Below, one piece after another: positions 15,016 through 24,062 of a DNA stretch of 64,000 nt; within the stretch, counting starts at the first letter, position 1; each line of letters starts with the position of its first letter. The DNA is from Bacillus mycoides. GTDB lineage: Bacteria; Bacillota; Bacilli; Bacillales; Bacillaceae_G. The stretch lies in assembly GCF_018742245.1 (NCBI RefSeq), contig NZ_CP036132.1, positions 429,001 to 493,000 on the forward strand, written 5' to 3'. A program made the translations under genes and the position numbers. Below the pieces are notes generated by a model. It saw only the letters and a program-made list of their open reading frames with translations. It was not told the origin of the DNA and did not search any database.

Positions 15016-16298
15016 TATAGCGTTTTAGCTTTTGGATTGGGTGGTGTAACAGGAGTATCCTGTTCAGGCACTTTTGTTAACAGAATGCCACCAATAACAA
15101 ATAGTATGATAATACTAAGTACACCAGCGTTTGTTTTTCCAGTTAACTGAGTCGTAACCCCAACTAATACTGGCCCCATAATGGCTGCAAATTTACCAAA
15201 GATATTATAGAATCCGAAGAATTCATTAGCAGATTCTTTTGGTACTAGCTTTGCAAAATAAGAACGGCTTAATGCTTGAATCCCGCCCTGAGATGTGGCA
15301 ACTAACATTGCTAAAATCCAGAAATCAAGTGTCGTTTTTAAGAAATAAGCATATGTGCAGATAATGATATAAATAATAATACCAACATATAGCATTTTTT
15401 TACCGGTAAATGTTTCCGAGAGTTTTCCATACAATAAAGCGAACGGACAAGCAACGATTTGTGTTACAAACAAGATGATTAATAGATTAGTTGCACTAAT
15501 CCCAAGATCCGTTCCGTAAGCTGTAGACATGGTGATAATCGTATCAACTCCGTCAATATAGAAGAAGTAAGCGATTAGAAACATAAATACAGTTTTGTAT
15601 TCTTTAATATTTTTAAACGTATCAGCAAGGCGCTTGAAGCTCATTGCAATTGGTCTTGGATGGCGTTCGATATAGTGTGTTTGTTCTACGTTTTTGAGCA
15701 TTGGAATTGTAAATAACCCCCACCAAAGAGCTGTTATCGCGAAGGAAATTTGACTAGCAATGCCGACTGATAGAGGGATAGTCCCTTTTTGAGCAAGAAT
15801 GATAAGAGCAATACAACCGATAAAAGGAATTGTGCTCCCAATATAACCTAAGGCAAATCCTCTTGTAGAAATTTGGTCCATTCTATCTTTAGAAGTAACA
15901 TCTACTAAGAATGCATCATAAAAAATATTTGCTCCGGCAAAACCGACTAATGCGAGCATATAGCACCCTAATAATAAGTACCACTGAGATGTTGGAACAA
16001 CTGCTAGCATACTTGTAAATACGATACCGAGCCCAAAGAAGAATGTGAAAAAGCGTTTTTTAAATCCTTTATAATCAGCAACCGTGCCGAGAATAGGGGC
16101 AAGTATAGAAACTAAAAGTGTAGCGAATGAGTTTGCATATCCCCAATAGGCTGTTGAAGTTGCTCCAGATAGTCCGGCTTCTTTTGCAGCTGCTTTAAAG
16201 TAAATTGGAAATAATGCAGTTGTAATGACAAGCGAATATACCGAGTTCGCCCAATCGTATAATATCCAGCTTTTTTCTTGTCTGGACATTTTTTTCAT
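15015..16298 (-). CDS. MFS transporter, UMF1/Atg22-like (YxiO-like)
   Basis: A 427-aa membrane protein with about 12 spans. The opening KSWILYDWANSVYSLVITTA is characteristic of the Atg22/UMF1 group, to which B. subtilis YxiO belongs. Further marks are GTVADYKGFKKR in the first cytoplasmic loop and GGIQALSRSYFAKLVPKESA near residue 330. AAGGGGGAAC precedes the ATG on the minus strand. The substrate is unknown; fungal Atg22 exports amino acids from the vacuole. Confidence 0.88.
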   Translation of the reverse strand: MKKMSRQEKSWILYDWANSVYSLVITTALFPIYFKAAAKEAGLSGATSTAYWGYANSFATLLVSILAPILGTVADYKGFKKRFFTFFFGLGIVFTSMLAVVPTSQWYLLLGCYMLALVGFAGANIFYDAFLVDVTSKDRMDQISTRGFALGYIGSTIPFIGCIALIILAQKGTIPLSVGIASQISFAITALWWGLFTIPMLKNVEQTHYIERHPRPIAMSFKRLADTFKNIKEYKTVFMFLIAYFFYIDGVDTIITMSTAYGTDLGISATNLLIILFVTQIVACPFALLYGKLSETFTGKKMLYVGIIIYIIICTYAYFLKTTLDFWILAMLVATSQGGIQALSRSYFAKLVPKESANEFFGFYNIFGKFAAIMGPVLVGVTTQLTGKTNAGVLSIIILFVIGGILLTKVPEQDTPVTPPNPKAKTL

Positions 16299-16406
16299 AT
16301 AATGTTCCCCCTTAAATTTGTTCTACTAACAGTGTACAAAATTAAAAATTGTAAAAAGAGAAACAGTGGTGATTTTTACATAACTTTTACATATATACAC
16401 AGTTCT

Positions 16407-17720
16407 TTACAATTGAAGCAAATCCTCTACAATCGCTCCGTCTGTTTCACCTAAGTGCAAACCGAGTAATCTAGCGATAGTAGGACCTTCATCAATAAGT
16501 CTCATATACGGGATTGTAACGCCGCTTTTTATACCTTTCCCAGCAGCTATAAAAATTGTTTCATAGTTAGGTTTTGTTGGAGAATATCCATGAGTTCCGA
16601 ATGTATATTTTTTACTAGGAGTAACATCTTTTTGAACAATGTCTTTTATAAAATCTCCTGTATAATTTTCAGTGAAATAATACCCTTCTTGTGCTTCTAA
16701 CATAAATAAACAATTACCATCTGCACCGCATTCCTTCGCATCTTCATCATGAAGGATAAATTCAATTCCGTTTTGTTTATTTTGAAGCAATTCTTCAAGA
16801 AGTAGTTGTACTTCTCGGATTGTATCTGTATCGTTTTTGTCCTTCACATATACATAGGCAGACCCGTCGCAACTTTGACAATAGGCCTTCCAATCTACTA
16901 TTTTCCCTTTTGAATTTATAGAGATAAGCCCATTTTGATGAAATAGCACATTTAATTGAATTGCTTTGTTTTCACTTAAAGCGCTATGATCGCCAAGAGC
17001 AATAATTGTACTCTCTTCGTATATCCCGCTTTCTTTTAATGCATGAATAATTTTTCCGAGGCGTTCGTCGTGTCTATGGATTGCAGCTACTGTTTCCTCG
17101 GACTCGAAGCCATGGTAATGTCTTTGAGTGTCTAAATCAGTAAAATGTACAAACATCACATTAGGCTTTTTCGTATGGATTGTATGTACGGCAGAAGCAA
17201 GGACGAAATCATCAAGCTCAGGCTGTGATAATCCATTTCGTATATGGCCGAAACGACGATTTAAATCTAATTGATATAGCGGGCTACCGCTAAATAATGA
17301 AACTAAAATTTGATTTTGCCACGGTCTATTTGGAAAAATTTCTGGTAAATTGTAATCGATATTTGCTCTTCCAGTAACAGGCCATAGAAGGGCTGCTGTC
17401 GTTAAATTTGCTTTGCGTGCTTCATCATATAAAGTTGTTCCTTTAATGGACTTTCGATACCAATGCCAATCTGGTGACTCACGTCCTGGTTGAAGTAATG
17501 TATTGCTGACAACGCCATGCTTATTAGGATAATTACCGGTTACGATTGTTGAGTGGCTTGGATATGTTACAGAAGGATAAATTGGCTCCACTTTTTTCGC
17601 AATCGCGCCCTTTTTTATTAAAGTTTGGAAATTAGGTAGTTTTTGTAATATAGGAAAATCTAAAGCTGATAAGCAGTCGAAAGATAAAATAATGACGTGA
17701 TTTGTTAATGCTTTATCCAT
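16407..17720 (-). CDS. Nucleotide pyrophosphatase/phosphodiesterase (alkaline phosphatase superfamily)
   Basis: A 437-aa protein of the type I phosphodiesterase/ENPP family. Metal and catalytic marks: SFDCLSALD near residue 13 (metal Asp), YPSVTYPSHSTIVTGNYPNK with the nucleophile Thr, HFTDLDTQRHYHG, ALGDHS and FGTHGYSP. No signal peptide is seen, so it probably works in the cytosol. Such enzymes cleave phosphodiester or pyrophosphate bonds in nucleotides or related compounds. GGAGGG precedes the start. It is monocistronic next to a divergent small membrane gene. Confidence 0.86.
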   Translation of the reverse strand: MDKALTNHVIILSFDCLSALDFPILQKLPNFQTLIKKGAIAKKVEPIYPSVTYPSHSTIVTGNYPNKHGVVSNTLLQPGRESPDWHWYRKSIKGTTLYDEARKANLTTAALLWPVTGRANIDYNLPEIFPNRPWQNQILVSLFSGSPLYQLDLNRRFGHIRNGLSQPELDDFVLASAVHTIHTKKPNVMFVHFTDLDTQRHYHGFESEETVAAIHRHDERLGKIIHALKESGIYEESTIIALGDHSALSENKAIQLNVLFHQNGLISINSKGKIVDWKAYCQSCDGSAYVYVKDKNDTDTIREVQLLLEELLQNKQNGIEFILHDEDAKECGADGNCLFMLEAQEGYYFTENYTGDFIKDIVQKDVTPSKKYTFGTHGYSPTKPNYETIFIAAGKGIKSGVTIPYMRLIDEGPTIARLLGLHLGETDGAIVEDLLQL

Positions 17721-17874
17721 AAAGTTTCCCTCCTGATTATATAAAACCTATTCTTATATATTACTATTAATACCTGGTAATAAAAATATATTTTCGAATA
17801 AAATTCTATTGTTTATTTTCAGAAAAATTAAACATATAATAAGTATAAGGGAATGAATGGAAGGAGGGAATACG

Positions 17875-18168
17875 GTGGATTGGTTAGATGGATTTGGTAT
17901 CTTTTACATCATTGGTGGAGTCACGATTCTCCTTGTATTTTTTATGTCATATTTACTAAAGAAACGTTTTCCAGACAAACAGTTTGATATTATATTTGCA
18001 CTTAGTTTAGTACTTCTTTGTTTAGCCTTCTTTCCTGTAACAATGATTGCTATTGGTGGATGGGAAGGAATGGGATATGGATTTATTTGTTTCTTCGTTT
18101 TAATTGGTACACTTATTGGTATGATTGCTCATCAACTTGTAAAAATAGTTCGGAAAAGTTATGTATAA
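17875..18168 (+). CDS. Small YesK-like membrane protein
   Basis: A 97-aa protein with three hydrophobic spans (about residues 8-28, 43-62 and 70-90). The size and pattern resemble the YesK-like family of unknown function. GTG 17875 is preceded by AAGGAGGG at 17861-17868 with ideal spacing; the upstream ATG 17857 overlaps that ribosome-binding site and is rejected. Confidence 0.65.
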   Translation: MDWLDGFGIFYIIGGVTILLVFFMSYLLKKRFPDKQFDIIFALSLVLLCLAFFPVTMIAIGGWEGMGYGFICFFVLIGTLIGMIAHQLVKIVRKSYV

Positions 18169-18261
18169 AACAGTAAGAATTGAAAAGAATGTATAAAAAA
18201 AAGAAAATTCACTCTTGTTTTGGAGTGGAATTTATATTATGATATTCAACAAATTTATTTC

Positions 18262-18487
18262 GTTATAACGATGAAAAAGGAATAGTACATGTCTTACCTT
18301 TTTGCAGAGAGAGAATCCTTTTGGCTGGAAGATTCTTAAAAGACGATATGGAACCTACCTTTGAGTTCTGCATATGCAGCGGGAAATTCCCGTTATCAAA
18401 AAGAGAGCATACTCAATTTTTTTGTGTATGAATCAGGGTGGTAACGCCGACAAAGCTCGGTCCCTATTTGGGGACGCGGGCTTTTTC
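18262..18487 (+). promoter_or_regulatory. T-box leader of proS
   Basis: The T-box sequence AGGGTGGTAACGCCG is at 18435-18449, followed by a terminator (GCTCGGTCCC / GGGGACGCGGGC then T) at 18455-18486. Stem I lies upstream, with a candidate proline specifier CCT followed by A at 18354-18356. Uncharged tRNA-Pro would stabilise the antiterminator and switch on proS. Confidence 0.9.
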
Positions 18488-18513
18488 TATTTTCTAAAGG
18501 AGGAAGAATGACT

Positions 18514-19944
18514 ATGGTAAAAGAACAAGTACAAGCCATTACGAAGATGGAAGAAGACTTTGCTCAGTGGTATACCGATATTGTAAAAAAAGCGGAGCTT
18601 GTTGATTATTCAAGTGTGAAAGGTTGTATGATTTTACGTCCATACGGTTATGCATTATGGGAAAATATGCAGAAAGTGATGGATGAAAAATTAAAAGAAT
18701 CTGGTCATGAAAATGTGTACATGCCAATGTTTATTCCAGAGAGTTTATTACAAAAAGAGAAAGATCATGTTGAAGGATTTGCTCCTGAAGTAGCATGGGT
18801 TACTCATGGTGGGGATGAAAAGTTAGCGGAAAGGCTTTGTGTACGCCCTACATCTGAAACTTTGTTCTGTGAGCATTTTTCAAAAATTGTTCAATCATAT
18901 AATGATTTACCAAAGTTATATAATCAGTGGTGTTCAGTAGTTCGTTGGGAGAAGACGACGAGACCATTCCTTCGTACAACTGAATTTTTATGGCAAGAAG
19001 GTCATACGATTCATGAAACGGCGGAAGAATCTCAAATTGAAACATTAAATATTTTAAATCTATATGCTGCTTTTTGTGAAGAGTATTTAGCGATTCCGGT
19101 TATTAAAGGGCAAAAAACAGAAAAAGAAAAGTTTGCAGGAGCGAAGGCAACTTATACGATTGAAAGTTTAATGCATGATGGAAAAGCACTTCAAACAGGA
19201 ACATCTCATAACTTTGGAACGAATTTCTCTGAAGCATTTGATATTAAGTTTTTAGATCGTAACGGTAAGTGGCAATATGTACACCAAACTTCGTGGGGTG
19301 TATCAACGAGAATGATAGGTGGACTTATTATGGTCCATAGCGATAATAACGGACTTGTAATGCCGCCAAAAGTCGCTCCAGTACAAGTTGTTATTGTACC
19401 TATTGCTCAGCATAAAGAAGGTGTGTTAGAAAAAGCAACAGAGTTACAAGGACGTATTCAGAAGGTTGCGCGTGTAAAAATAGATGCTAGCAATAAAACA
19501 CCGGGCTGGAAATTTAATGAGTATGAAATGAAGGGAATTCCAATTCGATTAGAAGTTGGTCCAAAGGATATTGAAAAGAATCAAGTTGTACTTGTAAGGC
19601 GAGATACGAAAGAAAAAGAATTTATAGCAATGGATCAATTAGAAGAACGTATTCCATCATTACTTGAGGAAATTCATCATTCTTTATTTAATAAAGCAAA
19701 AGTATTTCGCGATGAGAATACGTATAGTGTGACGAATTTCGAAGAGATGAAAAAAGCAGCTGATGAAAAGCAAGGGTTTATTAAGGCGATGTGGTGTGGA
19801 GAACTAGCTTGTGAAGAGAAACTAAAAGAAGAAGTTGGAGTATCTTCACGCTGTATGCCTTTTGAACAAGAACATTTAGCTGACGAATGTATTTGCTGTA
19901 GTAAAGAAGCAAAGCACATGGTCTATTGGGGAAAAGCATATTAA
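18514..19944 (+). CDS. proS: Prolyl-tRNA synthetase, archaeal/eukaryotic type (ProS type 3)
   Basis: Charges tRNA-Pro with proline. At 476 aa it is the short form without the bacterial editing insertion. Class II motifs are visible: motif 2 region [23 protein letters not shown] near residue 140, the proline site [14 protein letters not shown] and motif 3 [13 protein letters not shown]. The C-terminal zinc-like domain ends [20 protein letters not shown] with [16 protein letters not shown] ends 10 bases before ATG 18514; ATG 18508 is the alternative. B. cereus-group genomes also have a bacterial-type ProRS elsewhere, so this T-box-controlled copy is probably the inducible one. Confidence 0.95.
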   Translation: MVKEQVQAITKMEEDFAQWYTDIVKKAELVDYSSVKGCMILRPYGYALWENMQKVMDEKLKESGHENVYMPMFIPESLLQKEKDHVEGFAPEVAWVTHGGDEKLAERLCVRPTSETLFCEHFSKIVQSYNDLPKLYNQWCSVVRWEKTTRPFLRTTEFLWQEGHTIHETAEESQIETLNILNLYAAFCEEYLAIPVIKGQKTEKEKFAGAKATYTIESLMHDGKALQTGTSHNFGTNFSEAFDIKFLDRNGKWQYVHQTSWGVSTRMIGGLIMVHSDNNGLVMPPKVAPVQVVIVPIAQHKEGVLEKATELQGRIQKVARVKIDASNKTPGWKFNEYEMKGIPIRLEVGPKDIEKNQVVLVRRDTKEKEFIAMDQLEERIPSLLEEIHHSLFNKAKVFRDENTYSVTNFEEMKKAADEKQGFIKAMWCGELACEEKLKEEVGVSSRCMPFEQEHLADECICCSKEAKHMVYWGKAY

Positions 19945-19964
19945 TACTCTTTCTGATAGATGCC

Positions 19965-20013
19965 AAAAGGACTTTGGGTTGCATAATAAACTGCAATCCA
20001 AAGTCCTTTTTAG
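19965..20013 (+). terminator. Intrinsic terminator after proS
   Basis: AAAAGGACTTTGGGTTGCA / TGCAATCCAAAGTCCTTTTT, a long stem with a T tail. Confidence 0.92.
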
Positions 20014-20059
20014 TTTTATATTGGTTTCATGTATTTTTTAGATGGAAGGATGTTGGTCT

Positions 20060-20911
20060 TTATTTTGCATTTTTACGGCGAATAAACAATAGCATACCAA
20101 TTAGGAATGTTGAAAGTCCCATTAAAATAGATGCAGGATAATGCGCTGCAGTAGTAGGTAACTTATCACCTTGTTTTGTCGCATTATCTTTTACGTTACC
20201 ACCTTGTGAACTGCTATCACCTTTAACTCGATTGCCCTCTTGAGAGCCTTTGCCATCTTGCGAACTGCTATCGCCCTTAACTCGATTGCCACCAGAACCA
20301 CTGCCATCAGAACCGTTGCCACCAGAACCGTTACCACCGGAACCGTTGCCACCAGAACCGCTACCACCAGAACCACTGCCACCAGAACCGTTGCCACCAG
20401 AACCACTGCCATCAGAACCGTTGCCACCAGAACCGCTACCGCCAGAGCCGCTACCACCGGAACCATTGCCACCAGAACCATTGCCACCAGAACCGTTGCC
20501 ACCAGAACCACTGCCATCAGAGCCGCTACCGCCAGAACCGTTGCCACCAGAACCGTTACCACCAGAACCGTTGCCACCAGAGCCGCTACCACCAGAACCA
20601 CTGCCATCAGAGCCGCTACCGCCAGAACCGTTGCCACCAGAACCGTTGCCACCAGAACCGTTGCCACCAGAGCCGCTACCGCCAGAACCGTTGCCACCAG
20701 AGCCATTGCCGCCAGAACCACTATCGTCCTGAGAACCGTTGCTTCCTGGAGGTTTATTATTATCTTTTGAGTTTCCTTCTGCTAAATGATCACTGTTTTG
20801 TACAATAGCGTTTGTTATTGGATTGAAGTTTTCAGTTGCAGCACTACCAATATTTAAGCCGCTAAAAAAGGATAAAGAAAGTGTTGATGCTAAAATGAAG
20901 ATTTTTGTCAT
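20060..20911 (-). CDS. Gly/Ser-repeat surface protein with LPxTA sorting signal
   Basis: A 283-aa exported protein. Residues 1-26 are a signal peptide (MTKIFILASTLSLSFFSGLN). A short Asn-rich region is followed by 29 tandem pentapeptides GSGGN, GSGGS or GSDGS, then a doubled NRVKGDSSSQ segment, then LPTTA, a hydrophobic span and RRKNAK. This is a sortase sorting signal with Ala at position 5, like the LPNTA used by B. anthracis sortase C rather than LPXTG. AGGAGG precedes the chosen ATG. The flexible Gly/Ser arm may act as a wall-spanning stalk; no folded domain is seen. The adhesive or enzymatic role is unknown. Confidence 0.85.
   Translation of the reverse strand: MTKIFILASTLSLSFFSGLNIGSAATENFNPITNAIVQNSDHLAEGNSKDNNKPPGSNGSQDDSGSGGNGSGGNGSGGSGSGGNGSGGNGSGGNGSGGSGSDGSGSGGSGSGGNGSGGNGSGGNGSGGSGSDGSGSGGNGSGGNGSGGNGSGGSGSGGSGSGGNGSDGSGSGGNGSGGSGSGGSGSGGNGSGGNGSGGNGSDGSGSGGNRVKGDSSSQDGKGSQEGNRVKGDSSSQGGNVKDNATKQGDKLPTTAAHYPASILMGLSTFLIGMLLFIRRKNAK
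20287..20721 (-). repeat. 15-bp minisatellite coding GSGGN/GSGGS/GSDGS
   Basis: 29 tandem 15-bp units, 435 bp, inside the surface-protein gene. Units differ at two codons (GGT/GAT at codon 3 and AAC/AGT or similar at codon 5) and form longer patterns such as three GSGGN, one GSGGS, one GSDGS. The number of units is likely to vary between strains by slippage, always in frame. Confidence 0.95.
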
Positions 20912-21118
20912 TGTTTTCCTCCTGAAGAAAAAATTATTGTTCCATCTAAAATACACACCTTCGTAATATTTCATAGGAAAAAGAGTTTTATGCAAAAAAA
21001 ACTATATATAGAAAAAGGTGGTGTATTTCTAAAGGGAGAAAAGAGTTAATGTAAATTTTTTGCAAATAGTAGAGTGATGGAGAATTTATACTCATAACAG
21101 TAGAGGAAGTGGCAACGG

Positions 21119-21997
21119 ATGAAAGAATATATTGCATTTGATATTGGTGGTACGCAAATTAAATATGGAATTGTTTCAGAAATAGGGGTAGTACTAATGC
21201 ATAAAAAGGTCCCAACAGAAATTCACTTGGGCGGGGAACAAATTGTTCAAAAGCTTATATATTTATCAAAAAAGTTAATGACTGAACATACTATTTCCGG
21301 AATTGGTATTAGTACAGCGGGAATTGTTGATATTGATAAAGGAGTGATAACGGGAGGTGTGGATCATATTCCGCGTTATGCTAATATTTCTATTGTTGAG
21401 AGATTACAAGAAGCATTAAAAGTTCCTGTATCTATTGAAAATGATGTTAATTGTGCAGCCTTAGGCGAGAAATGGAAAGGTACAGGGAGGAGAGAAAGCG
21501 ATTTTATTATGCTTACGCTTGGAACGGGCATTGGTGGAGCAATTGTTATAAATGGGGAGTTATACCGTGGACATTCGTTTGGCGCTGGGGAATGGGGGAA
21601 CATGTTAATAGAAGGGAATACTTTTGAGGAGGTTGCCTCAATTTCGGGATTAATTCATCTTGTACGAAGATATAAAGGGGAAAAGGAGTGGGATGGTAAA
21701 ACAATTTTCGAATTATATGATAAGGGTGATAGCGGTGTTACTCAAGCCGTGAAGATTTTCTTTAAACATTTGGCGATTGGAATTAGTAACCTTGCTTATA
21801 TTTTTAATCCGAAAATAATTATTATTGGTGGAGGAATTACTGAAAGAGGAGATGATTTCTTAAATGAAGTGAAGAAAGAGATAGGAACATACTTAAATCA
21901 AGAGATTTATAGTAATTGTGAGATTAAACTTGCACAAAGCGGCAATTGTGCAGGAATGATTGGTTCTATTTACCACTTATTACATCAGTATAAATAA
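21119..21997 (+). CDS. ROK family sugar kinase
   Basis: A 292-aa cytosolic protein with the ROK/ASKHA fold. Phosphate 1 motif FDIGGTQIKYGIV at residues 5-17, the signature region ENDVNCAALGEKWKG near 102, GTGIGGAIVING near 135 and adenosine motif IIIGGGITERGD near 236. The usual zinc motif (CxCGxxGC) is absent, as in BglK-like members. It probably phosphorylates a hexose or a beta-glucoside; substrate not readable. No sugar operon is adjacent. ATG 21119 follows AGAGGAAG. Confidence 0.86.
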   Translation: MKEYIAFDIGGTQIKYGIVSEIGVVLMHKKVPTEIHLGGEQIVQKLIYLSKKLMTEHTISGIGISTAGIVDIDKGVITGGVDHIPRYANISIVERLQEALKVPVSIENDVNCAALGEKWKGTGRRESDFIMLTLGTGIGGAIVINGELYRGHSFGAGEWGNMLIEGNTFEEVASISGLIHLVRRYKGEKEWDGKTIFELYDKGDSGVTQAVKIFFKHLAIGISNLAYIFNPKIIIIGGGITERGDDFLNEVKKEIGTYLNQEIYSNCEIKLAQSGNCAGMIGSIYHLLHQYK

Positions 21998-22080
21998 ATA
22001 TAGTATCTGTTTTCATATAATTGAGAATTTATCCTTTTTCTCATTAGATAAATAATGCTACAATATAAGAGGAGAATACA

Positions 22081-22110
22081 ATGTTTTCCGATTTGGAAAA
22101 TGCTTTGTAG
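22081..22110 (+). CDS. Possible 9-codon upstream frame MFSDLENAL
   Basis: ATG 22081 follows AGAGGAG at 22069-22075 with good spacing and ends in TAG at 22108, four bases before the ribosome-binding site of the first TerD gene. It may be a translated leader that couples to yceC. It is very short, so chance cannot be excluded. Confidence 0.35.
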   Translation: MFSDLENAL

Positions 22111-22125
22111 AAAGGAAGAAACTTC

Positions 22126-22722
22126 ATGCCTATTATTTTAGAAAAAGGACAAAAGATTGATTTAACGAAAGGACAACCGAGAGTAGCGAAACTGCAGGTT
22201 GGCTTAGGCTGGGATCCAATTGGGCAATCAGGTGGGTTTCTGTCTTCTTTATTTGGAAGTAAACCAAGTGTAGATTGTGATGCATCTGTTGTTATGTTAG
22301 AAGGAGATCGTTTTTTAAACAAAAATGATTTAGTTTACTTCGGCAACAAACTTTCTACTTGTGGTAGTATTATTCATTCAGGAGATAATTTAACAGGTGA
22401 AGGCGCTGGTGACGACGAAACAATTTTCGTAGAATTACATAAAGTTCCGAGCCGTATTAATCGTTTAGTATTCGTTGTAAATATTTATGACTGTGTAAAT
22501 CGTCGTCAAGATTTCGGGATGATTCGCAATGCATATATTCGTATTCAAAACCCACAAACAGGTGAAGAATTAGCACGTTATAACTTGTCAGATAATTACG
22601 CTGGCAAAATGACTTTAATTGCAGGGGAAATGTATCGAGACGGAAACGAATGGAAGTTTTCAGCAGTTGGAGAAGGAACACAAGATAAAAACTTAAGTGA
22701 GATTGTATCACGTTACCAATAA
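22126..22722 (+). CDS. yceC: TerD family protein (YceC-like)
   Basis: A 198-aa cytosolic protein of the TerD tellurium/stress family: N-terminal LEKGQKIDLTKGQPRVAKLQ, then GLGWDP, and calcium-binding-type acidic segments GDNLTGEGAGDDETIFVEL. Compared with its two neighbours the first DFDLD loop is altered to PSVDCDASVVML, so one calcium ligand set may differ. It is the first of three tandem terD paralogues and matches the B. subtilis yceCDEFGH stress cluster. The next gene starts 24 bases later. Confidence 0.9.
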   Translation: MPIILEKGQKIDLTKGQPRVAKLQVGLGWDPIGQSGGFLSSLFGSKPSVDCDASVVMLEGDRFLNKNDLVYFGNKLSTCGSIIHSGDNLTGEGAGDDETIFVELHKVPSRINRLVFVVNIYDCVNRRQDFGMIRNAYIRIQNPQTGEELARYNLSDNYAGKMTLIAGEMYRDGNEWKFSAVGEGTQDKNLSEIVSRYQ

Positions 22723-22745
22723 AATAAACCAAGGAGGAATTGTAT

Positions 22746-23330
22746 ATGGCATCAATTTCATTGAAAAAAGGACAAAAGGTAGACTTAACAAAAACAAATC
22801 CAGGTCTTTCGAAAGTTCTTGTAGGGCTTGGTTGGGATACGAATCGTTATGACGGACAAAACGATTTCGATTTAGATGTTAGTATCTTCTTAGTAGGTGC
22901 TAACGGTAAAGTTTCAGGAGCAGAGGATTTCGTCTTCTATAATAATCCAAAAGGTGCGAATGGTGCTGTAGAGCATTTAGGGGATAACCGTACAGGTGAA
23001 GGTGAAGGCGACGATGAAACAATTAAAATAGACTTAAAAAATGTTCCTGCACATATCGAACGTATTTGCTTCACAATCACAATTTATGATGGAGAAGGCC
23101 GTAGCCAAAACTTCGGACAAGTTTCTAACTCTTTCGTACGCATTCTGGATGAAGAAAAGAATGCAGAATTAATTCGTTACGATTTAGGAGAAGATTTCTC
23201 TATTGAAACAGCTGTAGTAGTAAGCGAATTATACCGTCACGCAGGTGAATGGAAATTCAATGCAATCGGAAGTGGATTCCAAGGTGGATTAGGTTCTCTA
23301 TGTAATAACTTCGGTTTAGATGTAGAGTAA
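22746..23330 (+). CDS. yceD: TerD family stress protein (YceD-like)
   Basis: A 194-aa TerD domain protein: [59 protein letters not shown] and the conserved end [18 protein letters not shown]. The Asp-rich stretches form the known calcium sites. AAGGAGGA at 22731-22738 sets ATG 22746. It is probably translated with yceC. A clear terminator follows, which would limit read-through into yceE. Confidence 0.93.
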   Translation: MASISLKKGQKVDLTKTNPGLSKVLVGLGWDTNRYDGQNDFDLDVSIFLVGANGKVSGAEDFVFYNNPKGANGAVEHLGDNRTGEGEGDDETIKIDLKNVPAHIERICFTITIYDGEGRSQNFGQVSNSFVRILDEEKNAELIRYDLGEDFSIETAVVVSELYRHAGEWKFNAIGSGFQGGLGSLCNNFGLDVE

Positions 23331-23339
23331 TAGATTTAT

Positions 23340-23384
23340 ATATCCATCAGTGAAACGCGTATTTACTGATGGATATATTTTTTG
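23340..23384 (+). terminator. Terminator between yceD and yceE
   Basis: ATATCCATCAGT / ACTGATGGATAT stem with ATTTTTT tail, inside the ter cluster. Confidence 0.85.
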
Positions 23385-23410
23385 AAATTAAAATATAGAG
23401 GTGAATATAT

Positions 23411-23989
23411 ATGGTTATTCAATTGCAAAAAGGACAGAAAATAGATTTAGCAAAAACAAGCCCAGGTTTATCACGAGCAGTAATTGGTCTTGGATGGGAT
23501 ATTAAATCTTATGATGGTGGATCTGATTTCGATTTAGATGCATCTGCCTTTTTATTAGATGCGAACGGGAAATGTACGAAGGAAACTGATTTTATTTTCT
23601 ATAATAATTTACAGTCTCCTTGTGAATCAGTTTTACATACAGGAGATAACCGTACTGGTGCAGGTGACGGTGATGATGAGCAACTTGTTGTCGATTTGAA
23701 AAAGGTTCCAGCAGATGTTCATAAAATTGCTATTACAGTTACAATTTATGATGGAGAAGGCCGTAATCAAAACTTTGGACAGGTTGCAAATGCATTCGTT
23801 CGTTTAGCAAATGAAGAGACAAACGAAGAAGTTCTTCGTTTTGATTTAGGGGAAGATTTCTCCATTGAAACAGCAGTTGTCTTTTGTGAATTATATCGTC
23901 ATAATGGACAGTGGAAGTTTAGTGCAGTAGGAAGTGGATTCCAAGGTGGATTAGGTGCGCTTGTAAGAGCGTATGGCTTGGATGCATAA
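23411..23989 (+). CDS. yceE: TerD family stress protein (YceE-like)
   Basis: A 192-aa TerD domain protein with QLQKGQKIDLAKTSPGLSRA, GLGWDIKSYDGGSDFDLDAS, GDNRTGAGDGDDEQLVVDL and the end GFQGGLGALVRAYGLDA. It is closest to yceD in this window, so the two likely arose by duplication. GAGGTGA lies before ATG 23411. Its own terminator follows. In B. subtilis the homologous genes belong to the general and envelope stress regulons. Confidence 0.93.
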   Translation: MVIQLQKGQKIDLAKTSPGLSRAVIGLGWDIKSYDGGSDFDLDASAFLLDANGKCTKETDFIFYNNLQSPCESVLHTGDNRTGAGDGDDEQLVVDLKKVPADVHKIAITVTIYDGEGRNQNFGQVANAFVRLANEETNEEVLRFDLGEDFSIETAVVFCELYRHNGQWKFSAVGSGFQGGLGALVRAYGLDA

Positions 23990-23993
23990 GAAG

Positions 23994-24021
23994 GGAAACG
24001 GCATTCGTTTCCTTTTTTTGA
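23994..24021 (+). terminator. Terminator between yceE and yceF
   Basis: GGAAACG / CGTTTCC stem followed by seven T. Confidence 0.85.
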
Positions 24022-24062
24022 CCTTTCTATAAATCTAGCAAAGAATAGGGGATAAAGGTAAG

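Noticed and set aside
20287..20721. Possible CRISPR array
   Set aside because: Units are contiguous 15-bp coding repeats with no spacers and no cas genes nearby.
20191..20770. Long open frames on both strands over the surface-protein gene (Pro-Glu, Thr-Ala and Val-Ala rich)
   Set aside because: They are by-products of the 15-bp repeat, which leaves several frames open; only the minus-strand frame with signal peptide and sorting signal is real.
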